Source: JAPLKX01 sp035530195 (GTDB lineage: Bacteria; Hydrogenedentota; Hydrogenedentia; Hydrogenedentales; SLHB01). Taken from it: a stretch of 27,032 bases of DNA. The notes beneath the pieces are model-generated. The model made no database searches, was not told the DNA's origin, and was given only the letters and a program-made list of their open reading frames with translations. Positions 6,246 through 15,053 of this stretch are shown piece after piece (position 1 is the stretch's first letter; the number at the start of each line of letters is the position of its first letter). The translations under genes were made by a program, and so were the position numbers. The stretch is taken from assembly GCA_035530195.1 (NCBI GenBank), contig DATKVG010000158.1:1-27032 (forward strand). The letters run 5' to 3'.

Positions 6246-7555
6246 CACAATTCATCCTTCATCTTCTTCCACTCGTTCCCGAGCGTGATGCCGTGCGCCA
6301 GTAGCGGGTCTTTGCGCAGCCGGTTCTTTGCCATCATGTCTTTGATCCACCGGTTGAGCGTTTCCTCGAGGTGGTTGGCCGTTTTGGGTTCGCGCAGGGC
6401 GACGTTGTTGAACTCGTGGGGGTCCGCGCGGAGGTCGTACAACTCGCGCATCGGCGTGTGGTAAAAATCTTCTTCGAGCGCCTTGATGAATTTGTGCGAG
6501 TCGGTGCGGATTGACCATTTCATCTGCCACGTGCACTCTTCGCTGACAACGAACTCGCGGAGGCGCTTGTCTTGCGCCCCGTGCAGGTACGGCGCCAGGC
6601 TGAACCCTTCCATTCCGGCCGGCACGGTGATGCCGCACAAATCGAGGATCGTCGGCGCCAAATCGATGTGCGCCGCCATGTGCGGAACTCGTTTCGGGTC
6701 GATCGCCGGATGCGCAATGATCAATGGGACGCGCAGGTTGCCGTCGTACAGGCCGTGATGGTCGAAAAAAATCTTGTGGCGGTACATCATCTCGCCATGG
6801 TCGCTGGTCAGGATCACCAGCGTGTCGTCCGCCACGCCCGTCTCATCGAGCGCACGCAGGAGTTTCCCCACGCCTTCATCGCAAAACCGGATCGACCCGT
6901 CGTACAGCGCCTCGATATAGTCGGCGTCGGTGACGTAATCGCCCAGCTTGTTGAACCAGGTCTCGCGCCACATCCGGCCCAGCGGGTGGCGTTCCAGCCC
7001 CTCGAGCGATTTGTTGCGCGGATCGCACGGGTTGTGCTTGTAGAACAGGCTCCGGTACGCGCGGGGCGGCAGGTACGGCGTGTGGGCGTCCCAGTAATGG
7101 ACGAACATGAAAAACTTGTCTTTGGCGAACTGCGTGAGCCACGGGACGGCGCGCCTGTTGATCTCGCGGTTGTCGGCATTGATGCTGAGCCCGCGCCGTC
7201 TGGTAGGGTCGATGTAGAACTCGTAACCGTTCGAGAACCCGAGCTGCCACTCGCCGAGGTTGTCGACCGCGCACGTCGTGTAGCCCGCCTTTTGCAGGAT
7301 AGCGGGCAGCCAGGGCGACGTCCGCGGGATTGTTTTGGAACCCCCATGCGCGACCACGCCGTGCGTGATCGGATACTGGCCCGTCATCATCGTGACAAAC
7401 GACGGGTGCGTGGGAATCGCCGGCGCGATCGTCTTTTCAAAGACAACGCCGCGCCCCGCCAATTCGTCTATGTGCGGCGACGTGTTCCGCGGATACCCGT
7501 AGCAGCCAAGATGGTCCGCGCGCAACGTGTCTATTGCAATAAAGAGTATGTTCAA
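6245..7555 (-). CDS. Alkaline-phosphatase-superfamily 'sulfatase' with Thr at the catalytic position (436 aa)
   Basis: The fold is that of sulfatases and phosphatases. The N-terminal metal motif is FIAIDTLRADHLGCYG with Asp9. The substrate loop is PTHPSFVTMMTGQYP, and the second metal site is LTSDHGEMM with VILTSD before it. In true type I sulfatases the loop reads C/S-x-P-S-R, with the Cys or Ser converted to formylglycine. Here the aligned residue is Thr49 and the Arg is Phe53. Formylglycine is therefore not expected, and a phosphodiesterase or phosphotransferase using Thr is more likely. There is no signal peptide. The start is TTG at 7553-7555 because homology begins there, with a weak ribosome-binding site. 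A possible promoter (GATAAT, minus strand, 7590-7595) lies in the divergent gap. Confidence 0.85.
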   Translation of the reverse strand: MNILFIAIDTLRADHLGCYGYPRNTSPHIDELAGRGVVFEKTIAPAIPTHPSFVTMMTGQYPITHGVVAHGGSKTIPRTSPWLPAILQKAGYTTCAVDNLGEWQLGFSNGYEFYIDPTRRRGLSINADNREINRRAVPWLTQFAKDKFFMFVHYWDAHTPYLPPRAYRSLFYKHNPCDPRNKSLEGLERHPLGRMWRETWFNKLGDYVTDADYIEALYDGSIRFCDEGVGKLLRALDETGVADDTLVILTSDHGEMMYRHKIFFDHHGLYDGNLRVPLIIAHPAIDPKRVPHMAAHIDLAPTILDLCGITVPAGMEGFSLAPYLHGAQDKRLREFVVSEECTWQMKWSIRTDSHKFIKALEEDFYHTPMRELYDLRADPHEFNNVALREPKTANHLEETLNRWIKDMMAKNRLRKDPLLAHGITLGNEWKKMKDEL

Positions 7556-7695
7556 GAAAAACGGCCTCAGGTTCCCATACGCTGGCTACATTATCAGGAA
7601 CACCCGCCGCGCAACAAAACCAGCCAACATGCGCCGTGTGATATACTCGCCCCACATGCCGGGGTTGTGGTATCAGTTGCTGGCGGGAGATTCTT

Positions 7696-9684
7696 ATGAA
7701 ATGCTGCTTAATAACTGTTTATCTCGTCCTTCTGCTTTTTCCTCCTGCGCTTCGCGCCGATGACGCGCCCGCCCGGGACATCTACCCGGACACGTGGGTT
7801 GCCACGGACGCGCTGGGCCGGCACATGCCCGATTACGGTGAAGCCGGCCCCGTCAAGACAGACCAGCGGCGCGTCGTCGGCATCTTCTACATCACCTGGC
7901 ACAGCGACGGGCTGGCCGGGATGAAAAGCCCGTACGCCGCCGACGTAACCAAGATCCTTGCCGCTGACCCCGCCGCAAGGCTCGACGCCAAACACCCGTT
8001 ATGGACCGAGGGCATGTACCACTGGGGCGAGCCCGAGGCCGGCTATTTCCTGAGCAAGGACGAGTGGGTGATCCGCAGGGACATGTCGATGCTGGCCGAC
8101 GCGGGCGTGGACGTGCTCGTGATGGACGTCACGAACGCCGTCCGCTACTGGGACGAATGGGACGTGCTGTTTCCCGTGATGCTGAAGATGAAAGCCGAAG
8201 GCAACCAGGTGCCGCAATTCTGTTTCTGGGCCTTCAACGGGCCCGTGATCACGGTGGCGCAGGATTTGTACGACAAGATTTACAAGGCGGAGAAATATAA
8301 AGATCTCTGGTTTTACTGGGACGGGAAGCCGTTGCTTTTGTACAACGGCAACCCGAGCGTAGACGCGAACGGGGCGGGGCCTCCGAATCCGAATCCGCAT
8401 TACGACCCGGCGGCGAAAACGGATCCCAATCATCCCCACTACGGCGACCCCGATTACGCCGAGGAGTTCTATAAAGACTACACGAAAGAAGTGAAAGACT
8501 TTTTCGCGTTGCGCACGATGTGGTGGGGTTATTGGAAGTGGGCCGGCAACCGCTATATCGGGATGGAAGACAATTGGAGTTTCGGGTATGACATGGGGAA
8601 CGAAAACGTAAAGGCGATGGCGCCAGACGACCTGGTGTCGCGCCACAACGGCGTGAAGGAAGAAGCGGCGGTGACGCCGGCGCAGCATCCGGCCAGCCTG
8701 ACGGGCAAATGCTGGACGCGCGAGCATGGCGAGCCGGAGTTGAACGAGTATGACATGCCGGTGGCGACGCACGTGCCGTGGCTAGGAAAGACGGTCGAGC
8801 ATCCCGAAGGCTACGGGATCTATTTTCAGCAGCGGTGGGATGAGGCCCTCGCGGCCAACCCGCAATTCTTATACATCAACGACTGGAACGAATGGACCGC
8901 GGGCAAGTATCACCCTGGGGAGGGCAAGACCTTTGACTTCATGCGGCGTGACGCCACCTACCGGTTCATCGACCAGTACAACGCCGAGTTCAATCGCGCT
9001 ATCCAGCCCATGAAAGGCGCCTACACCGACAATTACTACATGCAGATGGCGCAGAACATCCGGCGGTACAAAGGCGTGCGGCCGCCCCCCGAGTTGAAGG
9101 GCTTGCAGAACATGGCCATCGACGGCGATTTCGCCGATTGGGCGAAGGTGGACGTGGAATACGCCGATACCGTCGGCGACACCGCCCATCGCGACTACCC
9201 CGGCTACGGCGGCCTGCATTACAAGAACGATTCGGGCCGCAACGACATCGTCACCAGCAAAGTGGCCATCGACAAGCGGAATATCTATTTCTATGCGGAG
9301 ACGCGCGAGCCGATGACGCCGCACACCGATCCAAACTGGATGCTGCTGCTGATCGACGCCGATGCCAACCCCGACACCGGCTGGCATGGGTACGACTACC
9401 TCGTCAACAAAAACGTAGTTGACGAAAAGAGCACGTCGCTGATGCGGTTTGACGCGAAAACATCGGATTGGGTGCAGCATGCACAGTTAACCCATGCGTA
9501 CGCGGGCAAATCGCTCGAACTGGCGGTTCCGCGAAGGAAAATCGGGCTGAAAGGCGGTCCGTTGCATTTTGATTTTCATTGGTGCGACAATCCCGCCGAT
9601 CTGAAAGATGCGATCTCGCTTTGCGTCAACGGCGACAGCGCGCCCAACCGGAGGTTCAACTATCGGTGCATCTGGAAGAAATGA
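7696..9684 (+). CDS. Secreted GH71/GH99-like glycoside hydrolase with CBM9-like C-terminal domain (662 aa)
   Basis: ATG 7696 has GGGAGA at 7685-7690. Residues 1-21 form a Sec signal peptide (MKCCLITVYLVLLLFPPALRA). A (beta/alpha)8-type catalytic region of GH71/99-like proteins follows. It has VVGIFYITWHSD near the start, DVLVMDVTNAVRYWDEW, FWAFNG, WFYWDGKPLLLYNG and the late YINDWNEWTAGKY motif. GH99-like enzymes act on alpha-mannosidic or related glycans, but the substrate here is not known. From about residue 470 (MAIDGDFADWAKV) the sequence resembles CBM9-type carbohydrate-binding domains, with a WMLLLIDADANPDTGW segment. The gene is divergent from the sulfatase-like gene and is followed at 53 bases by the Gfo/Idh gene. 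Confidence 0.82.
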   Translation: MKCCLITVYLVLLLFPPALRADDAPARDIYPDTWVATDALGRHMPDYGEAGPVKTDQRRVVGIFYITWHSDGLAGMKSPYAADVTKILAADPAARLDAKHPLWTEGMYHWGEPEAGYFLSKDEWVIRRDMSMLADAGVDVLVMDVTNAVRYWDEWDVLFPVMLKMKAEGNQVPQFCFWAFNGPVITVAQDLYDKIYKAEKYKDLWFYWDGKPLLLYNGNPSVDANGAGPPNPNPHYDPAAKTDPNHPHYGDPDYAEEFYKDYTKEVKDFFALRTMWWGYWKWAGNRYIGMEDNWSFGYDMGNENVKAMAPDDLVSRHNGVKEEAAVTPAQHPASLTGKCWTREHGEPELNEYDMPVATHVPWLGKTVEHPEGYGIYFQQRWDEALAANPQFLYINDWNEWTAGKYHPGEGKTFDFMRRDATYRFIDQYNAEFNRAIQPMKGAYTDNYYMQMAQNIRRYKGVRPPPELKGLQNMAIDGDFADWAKVDVEYADTVGDTAHRDYPGYGGLHYKNDSGRNDIVTSKVAIDKRNIYFYAETREPMTPHTDPNWMLLLIDADANPDTGWHGYDYLVNKNVVDEKSTSLMRFDAKTSDWVQHAQLTHAYAGKSLELAVPRRKIGLKGGPLHFDFHWCDNPADLKDAISLCVNGDSAPNRRFNYRCIWKK

Positions 9685-9737
9685 TAAATGATGAATAGGG
9701 GAAACGGCCCGAGGCCGGATAACGTGAAAGGAATCCA

Positions 9738-11069
9738 ATGATGCGAGACTCAAAAATCTCACGGCGTTATTTCATGATGGGCACGGCGGCGGCGATGGGA
9801 ACATTGGCGGCAACACGACCGGCGCGGGCGCGGACCGTGTCGGCCAATGAGAAGCTGAACATCGCCGGGATCGGCGTGGGCGGCCAGGGCGGCAACGATA
9901 TCGACAATCTCAAGAGCGAGAACATCGTGGCGCTGTGCGACGTCGATGACGCCTACGCGGCGAAAGTCTACAAACGTTATCCCAACGCGAAGACCTACCG
10001 CGATTACCGCGTCATGCTCGAGAAAGAAAAAGACATCGACGCGGTCGTCGTGGGAGCGCCCGACCACCAGCACGCCATCATCACCATGGCGGCGATCCAA
10101 TTGGGCAAGCACGTGTATTGCGAGAAGCCGCTCACCCATTCGATTCACGAGGCGCGCGTGGTGGCCGAGGCCGCCCATAACGCGAAGGTGGCCACGCAAA
10201 TGGGCAACCAGGGCCAGGCGTCGGAAGAGGCGCGCGTCCTGTGCGAACTCATCTGGGACGGGGCGATCGGCAACGTCCGCGAAATCCACGGGTGGTGCAA
10301 CAGAAACCCGAGCATCTGCGCGCGCGGCATGGCGCGGCCGCAAGGGTCCACGCCCGTGCCCGCTACCCTCGATTGGGACCTGTGGCTTGGGCCTGCGCCC
10401 GCCCGCCCGTTCGTTGAAAAGGTGTATCAGCCGTTTGTCTGGCGCGGCTGGTGGGATTTTGGCACCGGCGTACTCGGCGACATCGGCTGCCACAACTTTT
10501 CCGCCATTTTCAAGGCGCTCAAGCTCGGCGCGCCCACGAGCGTCGAAGCAACTTCGACCCATGCCCAGGACCCGCCCGAAGTCGTCAGCGAGAGCGCGCC
10601 GGTCGCCTCGATCGTCAAGTACGAGTTTCCGGCAAACGGCGACCGGCCCGCCGTGACGTTGACGTGGTGGGACGGGGGCCTGATGCCGTGGCGGCCCGAA
10701 GAGCTCGAACCCGACCAGCAGTTCGGCGGCGGCGACGGCATGCTCTACGTCGGAGACAAGGGCAAGATCCTCAACCACCGCCTGATTCCCGAGGCCCGGA
10801 TGAAAGAATACGGCAAGCCGCCAAAGAAGCTCGAACGGTCCCCCGGCCATTACCAGGAATTCATCAACGCCTGCAAGGGCGGCAATCCCGCCGGCTCGAA
10901 TTTCGATTTCGCCGGCCCGCTTGCCGAAGCTGTGTTGCTGGGCAACATTGCGATACGCACCGGCAAAAAAATCCTGTGGGACAGCACAACCATGACCGTG
11001 ACAAACTTGCCCGAAGCCAACGCCTACATCAATCCACCCTACCGCGAAGGCTGGTCGCTCGGCGCGTAA
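9738..11069 (+). CDS. Tat-exported Gfo/Idh/MocA-family oxidoreductase (443 aa)
   Basis: NAD(P)-dependent sugar or polyol dehydrogenase family. The start is ATG 9738 or the adjacent ATG 9741; GAAAGGA at 9726-9732 suits both. A twin-arginine signal (ISRRYFMMGTAAAMG) and an ARA cleavage region precede the Rossmann fold. The nucleotide motif is GIGVGGQG, followed by VALCDVDD and the family EKP motif (HVYCEKPLTHS). The C-terminal half has the GTGVLGDIGCHNFSAIFKAL segment with the catalytic Asp/His pair. Export is typical of large Gfo/Idh/MocA families in Planctomycetota and relatives, where cofactor retention is presumed. It is probably not the cytoplasmic IolG of the neighbouring iol-like cluster. 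Confidence 0.9.
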   Translation: MMRDSKISRRYFMMGTAAAMGTLAATRPARARTVSANEKLNIAGIGVGGQGGNDIDNLKSENIVALCDVDDAYAAKVYKRYPNAKTYRDYRVMLEKEKDIDAVVVGAPDHQHAIITMAAIQLGKHVYCEKPLTHSIHEARVVAEAAHNAKVATQMGNQGQASEEARVLCELIWDGAIGNVREIHGWCNRNPSICARGMARPQGSTPVPATLDWDLWLGPAPARPFVEKVYQPFVWRGWWDFGTGVLGDIGCHNFSAIFKALKLGAPTSVEATSTHAQDPPEVVSESAPVASIVKYEFPANGDRPAVTLTWWDGGLMPWRPEELEPDQQFGGGDGMLYVGDKGKILNHRLIPEARMKEYGKPPKKLERSPGHYQEFINACKGGNPAGSNFDFAGPLAEAVLLGNIAIRTGKKILWDSTTMTVTNLPEANAYINPPYREGWSLGA

Positions 11070-11086
11070 GGCGGAAGCCCGCTTTT
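11064..11086. terminator. Short hairpin between convergent genes
   Basis: Only 17 bases separate the Gfo/Idh stop from the symporter stop. They contain GCGG and CCGC arms around a 4-base loop followed by TTTTC on the plus strand. This is a minimal terminator-like element and evidence for it is weak. Confidence 0.3.
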
Positions 11087-12709
11087 CTACTGGGCCAGCA
11101 GGATGTAGAACAGGATCGCCGCCACCGATACGACCAACCCCGCCAATTTGGCGTGTTTCCAGGGCGTGATGTCCACGTCGTGCGTGTATTCCTGCTCGTA
11201 AATGCGCTTCGCCGGTTTGAAAATGCTGATGACCAGCATCAAGATCACCGTCAGCACAAACACCGACGCCAAAAAATGCAGGAAATGCACGTCATCCACC
11301 AGGTGGAACGTCGATTTAAGCCACACCTGGACCGTATCGCCAAAAACAAACACCAGCAAGTAGAAAAGCAGCGGCCCCGCAATCAGGCCCACCTTCGCCG
11401 CGAGCGCCGACACACGCCGCGTAAAAAAACCCAGCAGGACCACCGCCAGCATCGGCCCGAAAAACGTGGCGTTGATCTTTTGCAGGTAGTTGTAGAGGCT
11501 GCCCGACGTGTTGAGCAGCGGGGCCATCGTCATTGCGCTGATGGCGAGAATGATGCTGCAAACCCGTCCCGATAACACGATACTGCGGCCCGACGCGCTC
11601 GGCTTGAGCGTGCGGTGAATGCCCTCGCTGAACAATGTCGCCGAACTGTTCAGGACGCTGTCGAACGTCGTCAGCACCGCGCCCACCATCACGGCCGCGA
11701 AAAAGCCGACGAACACCGGCGGCAGCACCGCCTTAACCAGCATCGGATATGCCATGAGATACTCTTCGGAGGAGAGCTTGTCTTTAAACATATGGAACGC
11801 GATCACGCCGGGCAGAACGATGATAAACGGGCCCAGCAATTTAAAGAAAGCGGCGATCAATACGCCTTTCTGCCCCTCGGCGAGACTCTTGGCGCCAAGC
11901 GTACGCTGCACGATGACCTGGTTGGTGCACCAGAAAAAGATTTGATTCACCACCATGCCCGTGAACAACACGCCCATGGGCAGGAACGAGCCCGGCTCGT
12001 TGCCCGTGATGTCGAATTTCGCGTGCTCCTCGACGTACACTTCCTTGAGCCCGGCAAACATGCTGCCGTCACCCACGTACCGCAGCGCCAGAAGCGGGAT
12101 CATCAGGCCCGCGATGAGGAATCCCACGCCGTTGATCGTATCGGAAATGGCGACCGCCTTGAGCCCGCCGAAAACAACATAAATCGAGCCCAGTATCCCC
12201 ACGAGCCAGACGATCAGCCAGATGGACTGTTTGTACGTGATGCCGAACGTTTTCGAGATGTCGAACAGGCTTTCGATACCGGTGGCGCCGAGCAGCAGCA
12301 CGACGGGCAGGATGGCCAACACGTAGGAGATGAGAAATAGGATCGTTGCAATGACCTGGGTCTTGCCATCGTAACGCTGAGACAGGTACTGCGGGATCGT
12401 GGTAAAGCCGCTCTTGAGATACCGCGGAAGGAAGTAGAGCGCCGTGAGGACCATTGCCAGCGCCGCCGTCGTCTCCCACGCGGTCACCGCTATGGTGTGG
12501 TTGAACGCGTCCCCGTTGAGTCCGATCAGGTGTTCGGTCGAGAGGTTGGTCAGCATCAGCGAGCCCGCGATAAACCAAGCCGTCAAACTCCGGCCCGCCA
12601 GAAAGTAGGCTGTCGAATCCGTCATCTTGTCATGGCGCGTCATCAGCCACGATATGACGGCCACCAGTGCCGTGAAGCCCACAAACGAAGCAATGTTTAT
12701 GGTGAACAC
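11087..12709 (-). CDS. SSS-family sodium:solute symporter, SGLT-like (540 aa)
   Basis: Imports a sugar or polyol with Na+ across the inner membrane. The start is GTG (12707-12709) with a GGAGGGGGG-type ribosome-binding site just upstream. The 540-residue protein has about 13-14 hydrophobic segments. Family motifs include FLAGRSLTAWFIAGSLMLTNLSTEHLIGL at TM2, the FWCTNQVIVQRTLGAKSLAEG segment, and the AVLTTFDSVLNSSATLFSEG segment with Ser/Thr of the Na2 site. The overall pattern resembles vSGLT/YidK-type members. It lies 51 bases downstream of mmsA on the same strand, so inositol or a related polyol is a plausible but unproven substrate. Confidence 0.9.
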   Translation of the reverse strand: MFTINIASFVGFTALVAVISWLMTRHDKMTDSTAYFLAGRSLTAWFIAGSLMLTNLSTEHLIGLNGDAFNHTIAVTAWETTAALAMVLTALYFLPRYLKSGFTTIPQYLSQRYDGKTQVIATILFLISYVLAILPVVLLLGATGIESLFDISKTFGITYKQSIWLIVWLVGILGSIYVVFGGLKAVAISDTINGVGFLIAGLMIPLLALRYVGDGSMFAGLKEVYVEEHAKFDITGNEPGSFLPMGVLFTGMVVNQIFFWCTNQVIVQRTLGAKSLAEGQKGVLIAAFFKLLGPFIIVLPGVIAFHMFKDKLSSEEYLMAYPMLVKAVLPPVFVGFFAAVMVGAVLTTFDSVLNSSATLFSEGIHRTLKPSASGRSIVLSGRVCSIILAISAMTMAPLLNTSGSLYNYLQKINATFFGPMLAVVLLGFFTRRVSALAAKVGLIAGPLLFYLLVFVFGDTVQVWLKSTFHLVDDVHFLHFLASVFVLTVILMLVISIFKPAKRIYEQEYTHDVDITPWKHAKLAGLVVSVAAILFYILLAQ

Positions 12710-12760
12710 TTATCCCCCCTCCCCCTTTTCATTCACCATTTGGCCTTTGTCCTTTGTCAT

Positions 12761-14239
12761 TTAAAACGTCCGGCTCCATTCCTTCGGCCAGCGCTCGACA
12801 ACCACCTTCGTTTCCGTAAAAAACTCGACAGCATGCCGGCTCTGGCCATGCAGGTCGCCGAAGAAACTCTCGCGCCACCCGCTGAACGGGAAAAACGCCA
12901 TCGGCGCGGCCACGCCGATGTTGACGCCGATGTTGCCCGCGACGGCCTCGGCTCTGAACTTGTGCGCAGCAGCCCCGCTGCCCGTGAAAATGCAGGCCAT
13001 GTTGCCGTACCGCCGGTCGTTCACCATGGCAATGGCCTCATCGAGCGTTTCCGCGTGCATCAGGCTGAACACCGGCCCGAAAACCTCCGTCGTGGCAAGT
13101 TCCCCGTGCGGAGGCACGTCGTCCAGCACAGTCGGAAAAACAAAATTGCCTTTGTCATAACCGGCAACCTTTTTGCCCCGCCCGTCAAGCAACACCTTCG
13201 CGCCTTCCTGCTCGCCCTTCGCGATTGCGCCTTCGATCCGCGCCTTGCTGTCCGCCGAAATGACCGGGCCCGTCTGCGTCTTCTCGTCCAGCCCATAACC
13301 GACGACCCTGTCGCGCGACGCCTGCACGAACCGCTCGCGGAACCGTTCCCGCGCATCGCCCACCGTAATCGCCACCGACAGTGCCAGACACCGCTGCCCC
13401 GCGCATCCGTACGCCGAATCGCACAAGATCGGAATCCCCGTGTCGAGGTCCGCGTCCGGCATGATGACGGCCGGATTCTTGGCGCCGCCCTGGCACTGCG
13501 CCCGCTTGCCGTTTTCAGCCGCACGCCGATAGATGTACTTCGCCGCCGCCGTCGAGCCCACCATGCTGATCGACCGTATGGCCGGATGATCCAGGATGGC
13601 GTCGACAGTCACTTTGCTGCCGTTGACCAACTGCAACACGCCCGGCGGCAGGCCCAGTTGATCAATCAGGCCGAACATCAACGCCTGCGTCATCGGGCAT
13701 TTCTCGCTCGGTTTGACGATGAAACAGTTGCCGCACGCCACCGCATACGGCAGAAACCACAGCGGGATCATCCCCGGGAAGTTGAACGGGGCGATCATCG
13801 CGCCGACCCCGATCGGCTGCCGGAACATATGCTCGTCAATGCCCCGGGCGATGTCCTCGTTATTATAGCCCTGCATCAGCGTCGGAATCCCGCACCCGCA
13901 CTCGACGTTCTCGATGCCTCTCCGCAACTCGCCCACGCTTTCCTTGTACGTCTTCCCACACTCTTCCGTGACGCACCGCGCCAGTTCATCGAGGTGATCT
14001 TCAAGCAGGTTCTTGAACTTGAATAGAAACTGAACGCGGTCTACCGCCGGCACCCGCCGCCACTCCCGAAACGCCGCCAGACCCGCTTCCGCCGCCTCCG
14101 CGACTTCCGCGGCCGTCGAAAACGGCACCCGCGCCAACACCTCCCCCGTCGCCGGATTCACAACGGGCAACTGGTCTGCAGCCGATGATTCTTTCCACGC
14201 GCCATTAATGTAATTCAGCAACAAGTTTTCTTTACTCAT
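12761..14239 (-). CDS. mmsA: Methylmalonate-semialdehyde dehydrogenase, CoA-acylating (492 aa)
   Basis: Oxidises malonate or methylmalonate semialdehyde to acetyl- or propionyl-CoA; it is the last step (IolA) of inositol breakdown or part of valine breakdown. The start MSKENLLLNYING at 14239 is chosen for GGAG six bases upstream. The longer frame from 14299 lacks such support. The 492-residue protein has the ALDH fold with MIAPFNFPGMIPLWFLPYA, CFIVKPSEKCPMTQ and SMVGSTAAAKYIY. The MMSDH-type active site is GQRCLAL with Cys284. The general-base Glu of ordinary ALDHs is replaced in the QGGAKNPAV stretch, as in CoA-dependent family members. Its position with iolD, iolB and a symporter favours the inositol role. 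Confidence 0.92.
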   Translation of the reverse strand: MSKENLLLNYINGAWKESSAADQLPVVNPATGEVLARVPFSTAAEVAEAAEAGLAAFREWRRVPAVDRVQFLFKFKNLLEDHLDELARCVTEECGKTYKESVGELRRGIENVECGCGIPTLMQGYNNEDIARGIDEHMFRQPIGVGAMIAPFNFPGMIPLWFLPYAVACGNCFIVKPSEKCPMTQALMFGLIDQLGLPPGVLQLVNGSKVTVDAILDHPAIRSISMVGSTAAAKYIYRRAAENGKRAQCQGGAKNPAVIMPDADLDTGIPILCDSAYGCAGQRCLALSVAITVGDARERFRERFVQASRDRVVGYGLDEKTQTGPVISADSKARIEGAIAKGEQEGAKVLLDGRGKKVAGYDKGNFVFPTVLDDVPPHGELATTEVFGPVFSLMHAETLDEAIAMVNDRRYGNMACIFTGSGAAAHKFRAEAVAGNIGVNIGVAAPMAFFPFSGWRESFFGDLHGQSRHAVEFFTETKVVVERWPKEWSRTF

Positions 14240-14263
14240 TCCTGCTCCGTTTGCCGGTTCTGT

Positions 14264-14327
14264 CGAATGCTTCACCCAGTCGAACGCTTCACGCATCACT
14301 CCGAACGCTTCACTCCGAATGCTTCAC
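14264..14327. repeat. Short direct repeats CGAAYGCTTCAC, four copies
   Basis: Four copies of the 12-mer CGAA(T/C)GCTTCAC start at 14264, 14281, 14302 and 14316 with irregular spacing (17, 21 and 14 bases). They end directly against the REP-like element at 14331. A longer repeat array sits at the equivalent place before the second REP copy. Confidence 0.8.
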
Positions 14328-14330
14328 TCT

Positions 14331-14415
14331 TAGGCCTGAAGGGCCGCAGCATGTCAGCCTGGGGCATCGCCCCAGGTTGCGGTTGCCACCCCCCGCGAAA
14401 AGCCCTGAAGGGGCG
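14331..14415. repeat. REP-like palindromic element, copy 1
   Basis: Begins AGGCCTGAAGGGCC and ends CCCTGAAGGGGCG. Inside is a perfect 8-bp hairpin, CCTGGGGC (14358-14365) and GCCCCAGG (14369-14376), with loop ATC. This class of GCCCTGAAGGGGC/CCTGGGGC hairpin repeats is known next to IS200-like/RAYT genes in several phyla. It differs from copy 3 (15307-15391) by one base or fewer. Confidence 0.85.
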
Positions 14416-14427
14416 TAACAAGATTAC

Positions 14428-14880
14428 TCAATCCCAAACATATTTCTCATCATATTCGACTTCGTACCTTTTTAAGAAGAGTCTGAACTCGTCTTGAAAA
14501 GAAAGTGTTTTGTGGTGTGTCTCCTGATTCTCAATGTATTTCCGCGCATCCTCAATTTGCGATTCCGCAATTGAAAACGCGCCATAACCTCTTTGCCAAT
14601 AGAAATCGCCAAACTCGGTGCCTTGGGTCTTAATCCATTTCGATGATGCCTTCTTTACTTCTTCGATTACATCGCGCAACTTCCAATTCTTCGACAACAG
14701 GAAAAGGGCGTGAACGTGTTCTTTGTCGCCGCCAACGATGATTGCGGGGCTATCGCAAAGCTTAAAAACGCCGGATTGGTAAGCGTACAAAAGTGGCCTT
14801 ACCGCGGGTGTTAACAACGGCCTGCGGTCCTTGGTGCTGTAGATGAGGTGGACCAAGTTCTTTACAAGTGACTGACCCAT
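14428..14880 (-). CDS. IS200-like (Y1 HUH) transposase / REP-associated tyrosine transposase (150 aa)
   Basis: Single-strand DNA transposase of the Y1 family. The start MGQSLVKNLVHLIYSTKDRR at 14880 has AAGGA five bases upstream. The 150-residue protein shows the family order: an N-terminal HLIYSTKDRRPLL strand, the HUH metal motif His55-Val-His57 in DKEHVHALFLLSK, then DFYWQRGYGAFSI. The catalytic Tyr115 lies in DARKYIENQETHH. All key residues are intact, so the enzyme may be active. It lacks the long C-terminal extension of some RAYTs. A frameshifted relative lies 976 bases further on. Confidence 0.9.
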   Translation of the reverse strand: MGQSLVKNLVHLIYSTKDRRPLLTPAVRPLLYAYQSGVFKLCDSPAIIVGGDKEHVHALFLLSKNWKLRDVIEEVKKASSKWIKTQGTEFGDFYWQRGYGAFSIAESQIEDARKYIENQETHHKTLSFQDEFRLFLKRYEVEYDEKYVWD

Positions 14881-14894
14881 GCCATTCCTTGTCA

Positions 14895-14976
14895 CGCCCC
14901 TTCAGGGCTCTGGTAGGGGTGCACCTCCTACCTGGGGCGTTGCCCCAGGCTAACATGTTTGGCCCCTTCAGGGCCG
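14895..14976. repeat. REP-like palindromic element, copy 2 (inverted relative to copies 1 and 3)
   Basis: Begins CGCCCCTTCAGGGCT (14895-14909) and ends GGCCCCTTCAGGGCC (14961-14975). The perfect hairpin CCTGGGGC (14931-14938), GTT, GCCCCAGG (14942-14949) lies inside. It lies immediately upstream of the intact transposase start and is more diverged from copies 1 and 3 than they are from each other. Confidence 0.8.
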
Positions 14977-15053
14977 TAAAACGACCGGTCTAATTACCTG
15001 CGCTATCGACCTTGCGTGCGATCCCCGCCAAAGAGACAACCGTCTGCGCTTCC

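Larger units (their letters stand above)
14331..14976 (-). mobile_element. IS200-like/RAYT element bounded by inverted REP-like ends
   Basis: The transposase gene at 14428-14880 lies between two REP-like blocks in opposite orientation (14331-14415 and 14895-14976). The reverse complement of the right block closely follows the left block: GGCCCTGAAGGGGCC, an ATGTTAGCCTGGGGC stretch, then GCCCCAGG. The arrangement fits a RAYT with REPIN-like ends. HUH transposases of this type move single-stranded DNA and make no target duplication, and none was seen. The element lies between mmsA and the rest of the iol-like cluster. Confidence 0.7.

Noticed and set aside
12497..14026. 509-aa plus-strand ORF across the symporter and mmsA
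   Set aside because: It spans two clearly coding minus-strand genes and has no recognisable domain.
14240..14299. Longer mmsA start at 14299
   Set aside because: The extension of 20 residues has no ribosome-binding site and precedes a start with a clear GGAG, so 14239 is preferred.
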